From: Erythrobacter sp. CCH5-A1
GTDB taxonomy: Bacteria > Pseudomonadota > Alphaproteobacteria > Sphingomonadales > Sphingomonadaceae
Assembly: GCF_001557115.1 (NCBI RefSeq)
Contig: NZ_LSKQ01000231.1
Span: forward strand, 1 to 64,000
Length of the DNA stretch: 64,000 nucleotides
Direction of reading: 5' to 3'
The notes below the pieces were generated by a model. The model was not told where the DNA came from. It did no database searches and saw only the letters and a program-made list of their open reading frames with translations. Positions 20,287-28,268 of the stretch are shown here, piece by piece (within the stretch, counting starts at the first letter, position 1; every line of letters starts with the position of its first letter). The position numbers and the translations under genes are program-made.

Positions 20287-22040
20287 TGCGTCTCGCCTCC
20301 CACCAGGTAGCGCAGGTCCGAGATGTCGACATCGCGGCTGTCGTCGGGCTGGACGCCCAGCATCGGGCCGATGCGCGGCACCAGCTTGCCGACGATCGGC
20401 GCCGAGGTGAAGGCAGCGGTGCGCTGGAAGCTCGAGGCCATGGTGCCCTTGGGCTCGTCGACGACGACCACCACGACATAGCGCGGCGCTTCCATAGGGA
20501 AGGCGGCGGCAAAAGATGAGACCAGCGCGGTCTTGTTGTATCCGCCCACGCCAGCCTTCTCGGCCGAGCCGGTCTTGCCGCCCACGCGGTAACCGGGCGC
20601 ATCGGCGCTCTTGCCGGTGCCGTAGAGCGAGATCATCCGCAGCAGCTGGCGCATGCGCGAGGAGGTCGATTCCTTGAACACCCGCCGCCCGCGCGGCACA
20701 TCGGCCGGCGCGAGCTTCATCAGCGTCGCCGGGCGCCAGATCCCGCCATTGACCATCGCCGCATAGGCGCTCGCCAGATGCAGCGGGGTCACCGCAAGGC
20801 CATGACCGAAGCCGACCGTCATGGTCGTCGCGCGGTCCCAGTTGCCCTTGCGCCAGAGCGGCATGCCCCGGGCGGGCAGTTCGATGAACGGACGGCGGTC
20901 CATGCCCAGATCAATCATGGAACGGCGCAGGCGTTCCGCGCCCATTTCATCGGCGACCCGCGCGGTGACGGTGTTGGAGGAATGAACCAGCGCCTGCGGC
21001 ACGTTGAGGCTTGCGCCCATGTCGTGCGAATCCTTGATCGTGCGGCTGCCCACCGGCACGGGCGCCGCATTCCACGGGCGCGCCAGATCGCGCACCACGC
21101 CCGCATCGATCGCGGCGGCCACGGTCAGCGGCTTGAAGGTCGAGCCGAGCTCGTAAACCCCGTTGGTGGCGCGGTTGAAGACATTGACCGCGCCGCTCGC
21201 GCCTGCGGTGTTGGGATCGAATTCGGGCAAGGACGCCATCGCCATGACCTCGCCGGTGTCGACATCGAGCACCAGCCCCGCTGCGCCCAGCGCATTGGTC
21301 GCCAGCATCCCGCGGCGCAGCTCGTCCTCGAGCGCGCCCTGCACCCGCACGTCGATCGACAGCGCCACCGGTGCGTTGCGCAGATCGGGGTTGCTGAGCT
21401 GCTTGTCGAGCACCTGCTCCATCCCGGTCTGCCCGCCCTTGCCCTCGACCACATAGCCGAGGATATGCGCGGCGAGCGTGCCTTGCGGGTAGTAGCGATC
21501 GGTCTCGCGCGGGATCTCGAGCGCGATTTCGCCCAGCGCGAAGACGCGGTTGGCCTCTTCGGGCAGCAGGCGGCGTCGCAGGTAGCCGGGCTTGCCCGAG
21601 GCGAGGCGCTTGGCCATGCGGGCCTCGTCGATATCGGGGAAGATTTCCTTGAGCGCGCGCGCGACTTCCTGCGGCGAGCGCACCAGCGGCGAGCCCTTGT
21701 CACCCATTGCCTCGGGATCGAACCACAAGGAATAGGCGGGAAAGGCACGCGCCAGCGGGGCGCCGTTGCGATCGGTGATCTCGCCGCGCGGGGGGAGCAG
21801 CGCCTCTTCCAGACTGGTGCGCTGCGGGGCCTGCCCGCCGAGCCCGAGCGTGGCGATCCGCAGCAGCGCGATGAGGGCAATCGCGCCGAACCCGCCGAGC
21901 AGCCACAACACGCGCAGCCGCGCCGACCACAGCATCTGCGCGCGCAGGCCCGCGCTCGGCAGGCGGCCGGCGGGAATGACCGGGGTCGCGGCGTGGACGG
22001 TGCCGAGCGAGACGGCCATGCGGGCCGTCAGCGCGTTCAT
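20283..22040 (-). CDS. ftsI: Peptidoglycan D,D-transpeptidase FtsI (PBP3)
   Basis: FtsI is the septal class B penicillin-binding protein that cross-links peptidoglycan with FtsW. The 585-aa protein has one N-terminal membrane helix (about residues 42-64) and a PBP dimerisation domain starting at PPRGEITDRNG. The transpeptidase motifs are all present: S310-T-F-K, S364-S-N and K499-T-G. The frame stays open upstream into ftsL and rsmH, but the ATG at 22040 overlaps the ftsL stop by four bases and gives the right topology. Confidence 0.97.
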   Translation of the reverse strand: MNALTARMAVSLGTVHAATPVIPAGRLPSAGLRAQMLWSARLRVLWLLGGFGAIALIALLRIATLGLGGQAPQRTSLEEALLPPRGEITDRNGAPLARAFPAYSLWFDPEAMGDKGSPLVRSPQEVARALKEIFPDIDEARMAKRLASGKPGYLRRRLLPEEANRVFALGEIALEIPRETDRYYPQGTLAAHILGYVVEGKGGQTGMEQVLDKQLSNPDLRNAPVALSIDVRVQGALEDELRRGMLATNALGAAGLVLDVDTGEVMAMASLPEFDPNTAGASGAVNVFNRATNGVYELGSTFKPLTVAAAIDAGVVRDLARPWNAAPVPVGSRTIKDSHDMGASLNVPQALVHSSNTVTARVADEMGAERLRRSMIDLGMDRRPFIELPARGMPLWRKGNWDRATTMTVGFGHGLAVTPLHLASAYAAMVNGGIWRPATLMKLAPADVPRGRRVFKESTSSRMRQLLRMISLYGTGKSADAPGYRVGGKTGSAEKAGVGGYNKTALVSSFAAAFPMEAPRYVVVVVVDEPKGTMASSFQRTAAFTSAPIVGKLVPRIGPMLGVQPDDSRDVDISDLRYLVGGETQ

Positions 22041-22594
22041 TCGCCGACCCCCTTGGCAGCCGCGGCAGGCTTGCCGCCGCGCGGCGGGGTTTCGGCGCGC
22101 GCAGGGCGGATCGGCGAGGCCTCGATCAGGAAATCCCCGAAGGCATCGGCGAACACCGCGCCGGCATCCTTCTCGGCAGCTGCCGAAGCGAGCGTCACCT
22201 TCTCGCCCGAGACCGGCGAGCGCATCGGGGCGTCGGCGGCGGCAACATCGGCCGCATCGGCGCTGGCCAGACGGATCGGCGAGGGCGCATCGGGCCCGCG
22301 CACTTCGCCTAGGCTCGCCAGCTGGCGCTCGCCCTCGAGGAACTGCCCGGCGCGTGGGGCCTCGTAGCCGAATTCGACCGCGTTCCACTCCGCCAGCTGG
22401 CGCTGGCTGGCGCGGGTCTCGAACTCGGTTTCGAGCAGCACGGTCTCGCGCTGCAAGGCGATCAGTTGGCGTTCGGCGAGCAGCACCTCGCTGCGGACCG
22501 CGTGCACCTTGAAGCTCAGCACCACCACAGCCGCGAAGCAGATCGCAAGGACGGCGGCCCAGCCGAGCGAACGGGCCTGAGTGCTGGTCATCAT
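22037..22594 (-). CDS. ftsL: FtsL-like cell division protein
   Basis: This 185-aa bitopic protein has a short cytoplasmic start, one membrane helix (about residues 10-30, [21 protein letters not shown]) and a heptad-rich periplasmic segment ([23 protein letters not shown]). It matches the FtsL leucine-zipper architecture and position between rsmH and ftsI. The C-terminal extension of about 110 Ala/Pro-rich residues is longer than in typical FtsL and poorly conserved. The assignment rests mainly on topology and context. Two adjacent ATG codons exist at the start, overlapping the rsmH stop. Confidence 0.85.
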   Translation of the reverse strand: MMTSTQARSLGWAAVLAICFAAVVVLSFKVHAVRSEVLLAERQLIALQRETVLLETEFETRASQRQLAEWNAVEFGYEAPRAGQFLEGERQLASLGEVRGPDAPSPIRLASADAADVAAADAPMRSPVSGEKVTLASAAAEKDAGAVFADAFGDFLIEASPIRPARAETPPRGGKPAAAAKGVGE

Positions 22595-23535
22595 GCGGCG
22601 AGACTCCTCGGCGGCGCGCCGGTGCGGGTGGCATGGCGCAGGGTGGACGAACGGGCGCGCGGGTTGCGGGCGATCTCGACCTCTGAAGGACGGATAGCCT
22701 TGGAAAGCTGCGCGAAGGTGGGCGGCGGCCCCGGGATTTCCCCGGGCAGGTGGCGCGAAACCGCACGGCCCGCGCCGCTCGCCGCCTTGAGGAACTGCTT
22801 GACGATGCGGTCCTCGAGGCTGTGGAAGCTGACCACGGCGAGGATCCCGCCCTCGGCGAGCAGCGCCTCGGCGGCGGCAAGGCCGGCCTCGAGCTCGCCG
22901 AGCTCGTCGTTCACATGGATGCGCACCGCCTGGAAGGTGCGGGTGGCGGGGTCCGTCTTGTCATGCGGCTTGTGGCCCAGCGCGCGGCGCACCACGCGGG
23001 CAAGCTCGCCGGTGGTCGCGAGCGGGCGTGCGGCGACGATCGCGCGGGCGACGCGGCGCGACTGGCGCTCCTCGCCATATTGGTAGAGCACGTCCGCGAT
23101 CGCTTCCTCGTCCGCCGTGTTGAGGAAATCTGCGGCGCTTTCCCCGTCCTGGCTCATGCGCATGTCGAGCGGGCCGTCGTGCATGAAGGCGAACCCGCGC
23201 TCGCCCTGGTCGAGCTGCATCGAGGAGACGCCGATGTCCATCACCACCGCATCGACCCGGGCAATGCCGATGGCAGCAAGTTCGGCGCGCATCGCGGAGA
23301 AGCGCGCGGGGTGCAGCGCGAGGCGGCCCTCGTAACGGGCGACGAGCGCCTGCCCGGCGGCGATGGCATCGGGATCGCGGTCGAAGGCGTGGACGCTCGC
23401 GCCCGCATCGAGCAGGGCGGTGGTGTAGCCGCCCGCACCGAAGGTCGCATCGACGATAGTCATGCCCGGGCGCGGCTGGATGGCCGCGACGACCTCGTCG
23501 AGCAGCACGGGGATGTGGGGCGCAGGCGCGCTCAT
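22591..23535 (-). CDS. rsmH: 16S rRNA (cytosine1402-N4)-methyltransferase RsmH
   Basis: RsmH (MraW) methylates N4 of C1402 in the 16S rRNA P site using S-adenosylmethionine. The 314-aa protein begins [19 protein letters not shown]. It carries the SAM-binding loop [15 protein letters not shown], the [28 protein letters not shown] signature and the C-terminal [15 protein letters not shown]. The ATG at 23535 overlaps the mraZ stop by four bases. An in-frame extension upstream lies inside mraZ and is not part of the family. Confidence 0.97.
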   Translation of the reverse strand: MSAPAPHIPVLLDEVVAAIQPRPGMTIVDATFGAGGYTTALLDAGASVHAFDRDPDAIAAGQALVARYEGRLALHPARFSAMRAELAAIGIARVDAVVMDIGVSSMQLDQGERGFAFMHDGPLDMRMSQDGESAADFLNTADEEAIADVLYQYGEERQSRRVARAIVAARPLATTGELARVVRRALGHKPHDKTDPATRTFQAVRIHVNDELGELEAGLAAAEALLAEGGILAVVSFHSLEDRIVKQFLKAASGAGRAVSRHLPGEIPGPPPTFAQLSKAIRPSEVEIARNPRARSSTLRHATRTGAPPRSLAA

Positions 23536-24029
23536 TCGCCGCCCCCCTTCTTTGCAGCTGCCATCAGGCGCGCGCAGGCCGCCTGCGCGCTCTTCCACTC
23601 GGGGCCCATCTGGCGGAGCTGCTCGGGCGCCCAGACGAAGAAGAACTTGCCTGAGCCCTGGAAGTAGAGCCCGCTTTCGACCTTACCGAGATCGCGCAGA
23701 TATTCAGGCATGACGAAGCGGCCGCTCTCGTCGAAGGGCAGCTGCTCGAAGCCGAACAGCTGCGCGGCGCGGACGTCGCGGTCGAATTCGGTGTTCTTCA
23801 GGTCGCGCGCGGCGGCGGCTTCCTCGTCAAGCTCGCGGTGGAGTTCCTCGATGCGCGACAGGCCAAAGCCCATCAGGCAGTCATATCTGGCATGGGCGGC
23901 AAGGCAGAGGGTCTTCGCCCCGCCCGAGCTTTCCTTGACCGCCTTGCGGAAGGCCGGAGGCAGGACAAAGCGGCCCTTGTCGCCCGCAGGCGACCAGGCT
24001 TGGCCACTATATCCCAAAAAAGCAGACAC
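23532..24029 (-). CDS. mraZ: Transcriptional regulator MraZ
   Basis: MraZ is an AbrB-fold DNA-binding protein that regulates the dcw operon. Two copies of the SpoVT/AbrB-like motif are visible: [26 protein letters not shown] near the N-terminus, and [23 protein letters not shown] in the middle. There is no good ATG. A GTG at 24029 preceded by AGAGGGG is chosen (165 aa), with alternatives GTG at 24050 or TTG at 24017. It is the first gene of the cluster, and its long 5' region contains periodic GGGA boxes likely to be its own operator. Confidence 0.9.
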   Translation of the reverse strand: MSAFLGYSGQAWSPAGDKGRFVLPPAFRKAVKESSGGAKTLCLAAHARYDCLMGFGLSRIEELHRELDEEAAAARDLKNTEFDRDVRAAQLFGFEQLPFDESGRFVMPEYLRDLGKVESGLYFQGSGKFFFVWAPEQLRQMGPEWKSAQAACARLMAAAKKGGGE

Positions 24030-24213
24030 GGGCCTGCGTTCCCCTCTCACCCCAAGCGGACGCGGCCTTGCGGCCCGCCCGCGCCAATGACGCGCTCAAA
24101 TTCCCCCGGACACGCCTCTCCCGTCCCCGACCGCGCGCACGCGAGCGGGTCGTCCGGCCCCCACCGGGCGGACGCGAGACATACAGGCATGTCTGATGGA
24201 CCCCGGTCATATC

Positions 24214-24400
24214 GGGGAAGGCATGGGGATGGAAGGGATTTTTCGGGGATTTTACGGGAAAACTAGTTAAATCTTTGAATTATATACTTTTCAACTTCAC
24301 CCCTAGGTCATTCGACATAAGCGCACCTGCCGCCAAACACCTGATTTTCGCGGAACAAACCATGTCCTTCCCGTGGTTTTCCCGTGCTTTCCCGTTCCCG
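24214..24400 (-). promoter_or_regulatory. Putative dcw/mraZ promoter with two GGGA-box arrays
   Basis: The stretch from 24030 to 24444 has no gene. It contains an AT-rich island (24260-24300) with a minus-strand TATAAT at 24279-24284, a good -10 candidate for mraZ. No convincing -35 sequence is seen. On one side, five GGGA boxes on the plus strand begin at 24215, 24226, 24235, 24246 and 24256, a spacing of 9-11 bases. On the other side, TTCCCG copies at 24368-24400 put GGGA boxes on the opposite strand, with the first three 10-11 bases apart. MraZ in other bacteria binds short G-rich direct repeats spaced about one helical turn, so this is a plausible autoregulatory operator. Confidence 0.5.
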
Positions 24401-24444
24401 CCCGCGACTCCGAGTGGATTCTTCCCGCATATTCCCCAAGCCGC

Positions 24445-25236
24445 TCATCCCAGCACCCCGGCGACCAGTGCGCGCAAGCCTGCCCCGCCCTCGCCTGCCT
24501 GTTCTTCATGTTCGAAGATCGCGGCATCGGCGAGCAGCGTGACCTTGCCCTTGCCGATCCGGCAGGTCGCCATGATGCTGCTACCGCCTGCCAGCGCGCA
24601 TTGCTTCGCGCCATCAGGCAGGATTCTGACGAGGCCGGGGTGCGCGAAGGGCAGCACGATCCCGCCCGGTAGATCGCGGGTGCCGTAGTAGGCTTCCTCG
24701 GTCTCGTGGGCGCCGTAGCTGATCTCCATCCCCCAGCGCGCCACCACCGGCGGGATCAGCGCCGTATCGGCGGGGCGGCGCGGATCGCCGAGCGGCAGAT
24801 CGTACTCCCCGGTGAGGAAGGGATCGAGCACCAGCAGCACATGCCCCCCGCCCCGCACCCAATTGTCGAGTGCGACATTGTCGGCCGGCGAAAGCCCGCG
24901 CGGCTGGATCACCGCCAGCCGGGTCAGCCCGGCAAGCGGGTCGGTCGCCGGGGCATCGGGCGTGAGGCCGGGGACGGGCGCGAGGCTGTCGAGCGGCTCG
25001 ATTGCATAGGCCGCCTCCAGCGCCACGCGCTGCCACGGCGGCGGGGCGCGGCCCGCGGCGATCTCCTCCACGCCGGCGCCGAGCGGCCAGTAGAGCGGCA
25101 GGCTGGTCATCAGCCCGAGCCTTTCGCGCGGGGCGGGACTTTCCGGCGCAGCAGGCGCGGCGGGCGCTCGATCACACCCGCTCGCCAGCAGCGCGAGCAG
25201 CGCCGCGGCGAGCGCGCTATTGCGACGGCGCGGCAT
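24445..25236 (-). CDS. Putative lipoprotein, DUF4350/GldG-like
   Basis: The 263-aa product begins with a signal peptide and lipobox (ALLALLASGC), so it is predicted to be a lipoprotein. The rest resembles the substrate-domain fold seen in DUF4350 or GldG-type proteins, with VALDNWVRGGGHVLLVLDPFL and GKGKVTLLADAAIFE blocks. These are typical of periplasmic Rossmann-like glutamine-amidotransferase-like domains without a catalytic Cys. The function is unknown. The start at 25236 overlaps the 3' end of the next upstream gene by 20 bases, so the two are probably cotranslated. Confidence 0.65.
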   Translation of the reverse strand: MPRRRNSALAAALLALLASGCDRAPAAPAAPESPAPRERLGLMTSLPLYWPLGAGVEEIAAGRAPPPWQRVALEAAYAIEPLDSLAPVPGLTPDAPATDPLAGLTRLAVIQPRGLSPADNVALDNWVRGGGHVLLVLDPFLTGEYDLPLGDPRRPADTALIPPVVARWGMEISYGAHETEEAYYGTRDLPGGIVLPFAHPGLVRILPDGAKQCALAGGSSIMATCRIGKGKVTLLADAAIFEHEEQAGEGGAGLRALVAGVLG

Positions 25237-25639
25237 TGCCCGGAGCGCGCTGGCCCGGCGGGGGCGGCAGGTCGAGCGGCTTGACGCTCGGCGAAGGACT
25301 CGGCTCGGCGGCGATATCGGGCACCACGCCCGCGTCCGCCAGCGGATTGGCCTGTGCGGGCGCCGCGCTCGGTTCGGTTGTGGGCGCGGCCTCGGGCGGG
25401 GCGAGCTTGTCGTTGCGCTCGGCCTGGCCGCCGATGATGCTGGCAAGTCCCACCAGCAGCACCATCGACCCGATCCCGAACACCCCGACCTGCAGCCGCT
25501 GCATCGCCTCGGCGCGGACGGTGGCGGGCGGCGGGAGATCGTCGGGCGTGCCGGGCACCTCGCTCGGCGCGGCGGAGGGGCGGAACAGGCTGCGCTGGTT
25601 CATCCGCCGCATCCGTTCGCGCCACGAAAGCCCGCTCAT
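25217..25639 (-). CDS. Small membrane protein with Pro-rich tail, unknown
   Basis: This 140-aa protein has a basic N-terminus (SWRERMRRMNQRSLFRP) and one membrane helix at about residues 50-72 (VGVFGIGSMVLLVGLASIIGG). A Pro/Ala-rich, presumably periplasmic C-terminus follows. No family is recognised. It overlaps the cysteine synthase stop by four bases at its start and the lipoprotein gene at its end, making a tight three-gene unit. The topology suggests a single-pass anchor protein, possibly working with the lipoprotein. Confidence 0.65.
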   Translation of the reverse strand: MSGLSWRERMRRMNQRSLFRPSAAPSEVPGTPDDLPPPATVRAEAMQRLQVGVFGIGSMVLLVGLASIIGGQAERNDKLAPPEAAPTTEPSAAPAQANPLADAGVVPDIAAEPSPSPSVKPLDLPPPPGQRAPGNAAPSQ

Positions 25640-26658
25640 GCTGCGGCTCCCTGCTTGAGCCAGTCGAACGCCGGCAGCCCCTTGGAGGCCAGCCATTCGG
25701 GGTTGTAGAGCGTCGAGAGATAGCGGAAGCCGGTGTCGCACAGGATGGTGACGATCTGCGGGTTTGCGCGTCCCTCGGCGACCAGCTCGCGGCCCAGCGC
25801 CACCGCGCCCGCGACATTGATGCCCGAGGAAAGGCCAAGGCACAGGCCCTCCTCGCGCAGCAGCCGCGCGACCCATTGGAGGCCCTCCTCGTCGGAGATG
25901 CGGTATTGCGTGTCGATCGGCGCGCCTTCGAGGTTGGCGGTGATCCGCCCCTGCCCGATCCCCTCGGCGACCGAGGACCCCTCGGCCAGCAATTCGCCCT
26001 TGGCGTAGTAGTTGTAGAGCGCCGCGCCGTGCGGGTCGGTGAGCGCGATGCGGATATCGGGGTTCTTCTCCTTCAGCCCCATGCCGACCCCGGCGATGGT
26101 CCCGCCGGTGCCCGCCGCGCAGGTGAAGCCGTCGACGCGGCCTTCGGTCTGCTCCCAGATCTCCTGCGAGGTGCCCTCGATATGCGCCTTGCGGTTGGCG
26201 ACATTGTCGAACTGCCCGGCCCAGACCGCGCCCGGCGTCTCCTCGGCCATCCGGCGCGAGACGTGCTGGAAGTGGCCGGGATCGGAATATTTGGTAGGCG
26301 GCACCAGCACCAACTGCGCACCCAGCGCGCGCAAGGTGTCCATCTTCTCCTTGGACTGGTTGTCGGGCATGACGATGATCGTCTTGTAGCCCAGCGCATT
26401 GGCGACCAGCGCAATACCGATGCCGGTGTTGCCTGCCGTCCCCTCGATCACCGTGCCGCCGGGCTTGAGCTCGCCGCGGCTCTCCGCATCGCGGATCATC
26501 CACAAGGCCGCGCGGTCCTTCACCGAGGAGCCGGGGTTGGCGAATTCGCACTTGCCGTAAATGTCGCAGCCAGCCGCCGCGCTGGGCCCGGCGAGGCGGA
26601 CGAGGGGAGTATTGCCGATCAGGGCGAGCGTGTCGCCGAAGGGGCGGGTGATGTTCAT
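25636..26658 (-). CDS. cysK: Cysteine synthase A
   Basis: O-acetylserine sulfhydrylase makes cysteine from O-acetylserine and sulfide using PLP. The 340-aa protein has the PLP-lysine motif NPGSSVKDRAA (Lys near residue 49), the substrate loop EGTAGNTGIG and the phosphate-binding AAGTGGTIAGVG. It belongs to the longer cysteine synthase subgroup (about 340 residues against 310-320 in enteric CysK). The ATG at 26658 is chosen over an upstream in-frame ATG because it matches the family N-terminus (NITRPFGDTLALIGNTPLVRL). Confidence 0.92.
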   Translation of the reverse strand: MNITRPFGDTLALIGNTPLVRLAGPSAAAGCDIYGKCEFANPGSSVKDRAALWMIRDAESRGELKPGGTVIEGTAGNTGIGIALVANALGYKTIIVMPDNQSKEKMDTLRALGAQLVLVPPTKYSDPGHFQHVSRRMAEETPGAVWAGQFDNVANRKAHIEGTSQEIWEQTEGRVDGFTCAAGTGGTIAGVGMGLKEKNPDIRIALTDPHGAALYNYYAKGELLAEGSSVAEGIGQGRITANLEGAPIDTQYRISDEEGLQWVARLLREEGLCLGLSSGINVAGAVALGRELVAEGRANPQIVTILCDTGFRYLSTLYNPEWLASKGLPAFDWLKQGAAA

Positions 26659-26706
26659 GGGATATGAGTTAGGCGTTCGCAGCGGCCGCCGCAACGGCGA
26701 AGGCGA

Positions 26707-27078
26707 TCAGGCGAGCGTCAGCACCGCCTCGACCACCGTGCCCTCGGCGATCTTCTCGGCCTTGCGCACCGCGGCCTTGAGCGGCAGCAGCCAGCCGCCG
26801 TGGGCCTTGGAAGGGAACAACGAGGTGCGCCATGTGGTGCCGCCGATCGTGGCCTCGATCCGCACCGAGCCCCAGGCGTCGGCCTTGCTGGCAGACGCCC
26901 GGATCGCACCCGCCGTCTCGCCGTCGATCACGAGGAAATACCACGAGCCCTTGGCGGGTGCGCCGTCCGCACCCTGCCACAGCCACACGCCCCCGCTAAC
27001 GGCCCAGGGCCCGGCACCGGAGCCCTCCGGCACGACGCCCAATTCGTCGCGCAGGAAACGGGCGAGGTCAGCGTCCAC
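26707..27078 (-). CDS. DUF1905 domain-containing protein
   Basis: This 123-aa protein fits DUF1905, a small beta-barrel-like family of unknown function. Recognisable blocks are KGSWYFLVIDGETAGAI, GSVRIEATIGGTTWRTSLFPSKAHGGWLLPLKAAVRKAEKI and the closing GTVVEAVLTL. No ATG is suitably placed. A GTG at 27078 preceded by GAGGCGAGG leaves a 17-base gap from the ferredoxin stop and gives a sensible length. The upstream extension lies inside the ferredoxin gene. Confidence 0.75.
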   Translation of the reverse strand: MDADLARFLRDELGVVPEGSGAGPWAVSGGVWLWQGADGAPAKGSWYFLVIDGETAGAIRASASKADAWGSVRIEATIGGTTWRTSLFPSKAHGGWLLPLKAAVRKAEKIAEGTVVEAVLTLA

Positions 27079-27095
27079 CGCCTCGCCTCGCGCGA

Positions 27096-27413
27096 TCAAT
27101 CTTCCGGAGCGATGGTGACGTGGAGCCCGTCCAGTTCTGCCGTGAACGGGATCTGGCACGACAGGCGCGAGGTCGGCGCGCGGTGATCAGAGGATTCGAG
27201 CAGGTCGTCCTCGTCTTCGCTGATCTTGGGCAGCTTGTCGGCGAAAGCCGGATCAACCACCACGTGGCAGGTCGCGCAGGAACAGCACCCGCCGCACAGC
27301 GCCAGCAGCTCGTCGAACCCGTTGTCGCGGATCGCTTCCATCACGGTGAGGCCATCGGCGACCTCGATCTCGCTGGTGGCGCCTTCGCGGTTGGTGACGA
27401 CCAGTCTGGGCAT
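27096..27413 (-). CDS. 2Fe-2S ferredoxin, adrenodoxin type
   Basis: This 105-aa electron carrier has the adrenodoxin-type cysteine ligand pattern: Cys40, Cys46, Cys49 ([15 protein letters not shown]) and Cys86 (SRLSCQIPF). The acidic interaction helix [11 protein letters not shown] lies between them. Such ferredoxins serve Fe-S cluster assembly or cytochrome P450 systems. No P450 or Isc gene is visible nearby, so the partner is unknown. The start at 27413 matches the family N-terminus ([10 protein letters not shown]). Confidence 0.93.
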   Translation of the reverse strand: MPRLVVTNREGATSEIEVADGLTVMEAIRDNGFDELLALCGGCCSCATCHVVVDPAFADKLPKISEDEDDLLESSDHRAPTSRLSCQIPFTAELDGLHVTIAPED

Positions 27414-27520
27414 GGACCTGAGTTCCTTTTCGAAGATCGGGCGCAAGAAAGCGCGCTGTGAGAGGTTCGCCCGCGCTGCTAAGATAGTCTGGCGACCAGT
27501 GCAAGTTAAGGAAAGTGCGA

Positions 27521-28138
27521 GTGGGCCTGTCAGCCGAAAAATTGCGTGAAGACCTCGATGCCTTGGCGGCGCGCGAGCCGCGGCTGGCGGCAGAATTGCA
27601 GCGCATCGGCTATCCCGAGCCGCGCCTGCGCGACCGCGGCTTCGTGACGATGCTGCGCACCATCGTCGGCCAGCAGGTCTCGGTCGCGGCGGCGGCTTCG
27701 ATGTGGAGAAAGCTCGAGGGCGAACTGGGCGAAGGCTTCACGCCCGGCTGCCTCCTGAAGCGCGATTTCGACACGCTGCGTGCCTGCGGGCTCTCGCGCC
27801 AGAAGCAGGGCTATGCGCGCTCGCTGTGCGAGCTGGTGGAGGCAGGCGAGCTCGATTTCGGGGGGCTTCCGGCGGACGACGAGGAAGCGATCGCGCTCCT
27901 GACCCGGATCAAGGGCATCGGCCGCTGGTCGGCGGAGATCTACCTGCTGTTCGCCGAAGGGCGCCCCGATATCTGGCCCGCGGGCGACCTTGCGGTGCAG
28001 GAGGGGGTGAAGCGGCTGCTCGGCCTCGAAGAACGCCCGGCTGAAAAAGCCACCCGGGCCATCGCCGCGCCGTGGTCCCCCCAGCGAGGGAGCATGGCGA
28101 TCTTCACCTGGCACTACTACGCCAATCCGGCGCTGTAA
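27521..28138 (+). CDS. DNA-3-methyladenine glycosylase II family (AlkA-like)
   Basis: This 205-aa HhH-GPD base-excision repair glycosylase shows the [10 protein letters not shown] motif of AlkA-type enzymes. It has the helix-hairpin-helix [18 protein letters not shown] and, downstream, the catalytic aspartate in [11 protein letters not shown]. It would excise alkylated purines. The start is taken as GTG at 27521, seven bases after an AGGAA sequence. A second GTG six bases earlier is too close to that site. The gene is divergent from the ferredoxin operon and is followed by a small hairpin before the lasso operon. Confidence 0.88.
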   Translation: MGLSAEKLREDLDALAAREPRLAAELQRIGYPEPRLRDRGFVTMLRTIVGQQVSVAAAASMWRKLEGELGEGFTPGCLLKRDFDTLRACGLSRQKQGYARSLCELVEAGELDFGGLPADDEEAIALLTRIKGIGRWSAEIYLLFAEGRPDIWPAGDLAVQEGVKRLLGLEERPAEKATRAIAAPWSPQRGSMAIFTWHYYANPAL

Positions 28139-28163
28139 TCCTGCCCCTTCGACAGGCCGCTGG

Positions 28164-28183
28164 ACGGGGGCGGAAACCCCCGT
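28164..28183 (+). terminator. Hairpin after the AlkA-like gene
   Basis: A 7-bp G/C-rich stem (ACGGGGG at 28164-28170 and its complement at 28177-28183) with a six-base loop follows the glycosylase stop by 26 bases. Only a weak T-rich tail follows, so termination may be partial. It separates the repair gene from the lasso operon. Confidence 0.45.
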
Positions 28184-28268
28184 TATTCAGCCTGCTAGGC
28201 CCTGCATTCGATAAGGGCGCAGAAGGTTTTTTGTCCGATTACCGGGCCGGGGCGTCGCCAGACATGAG

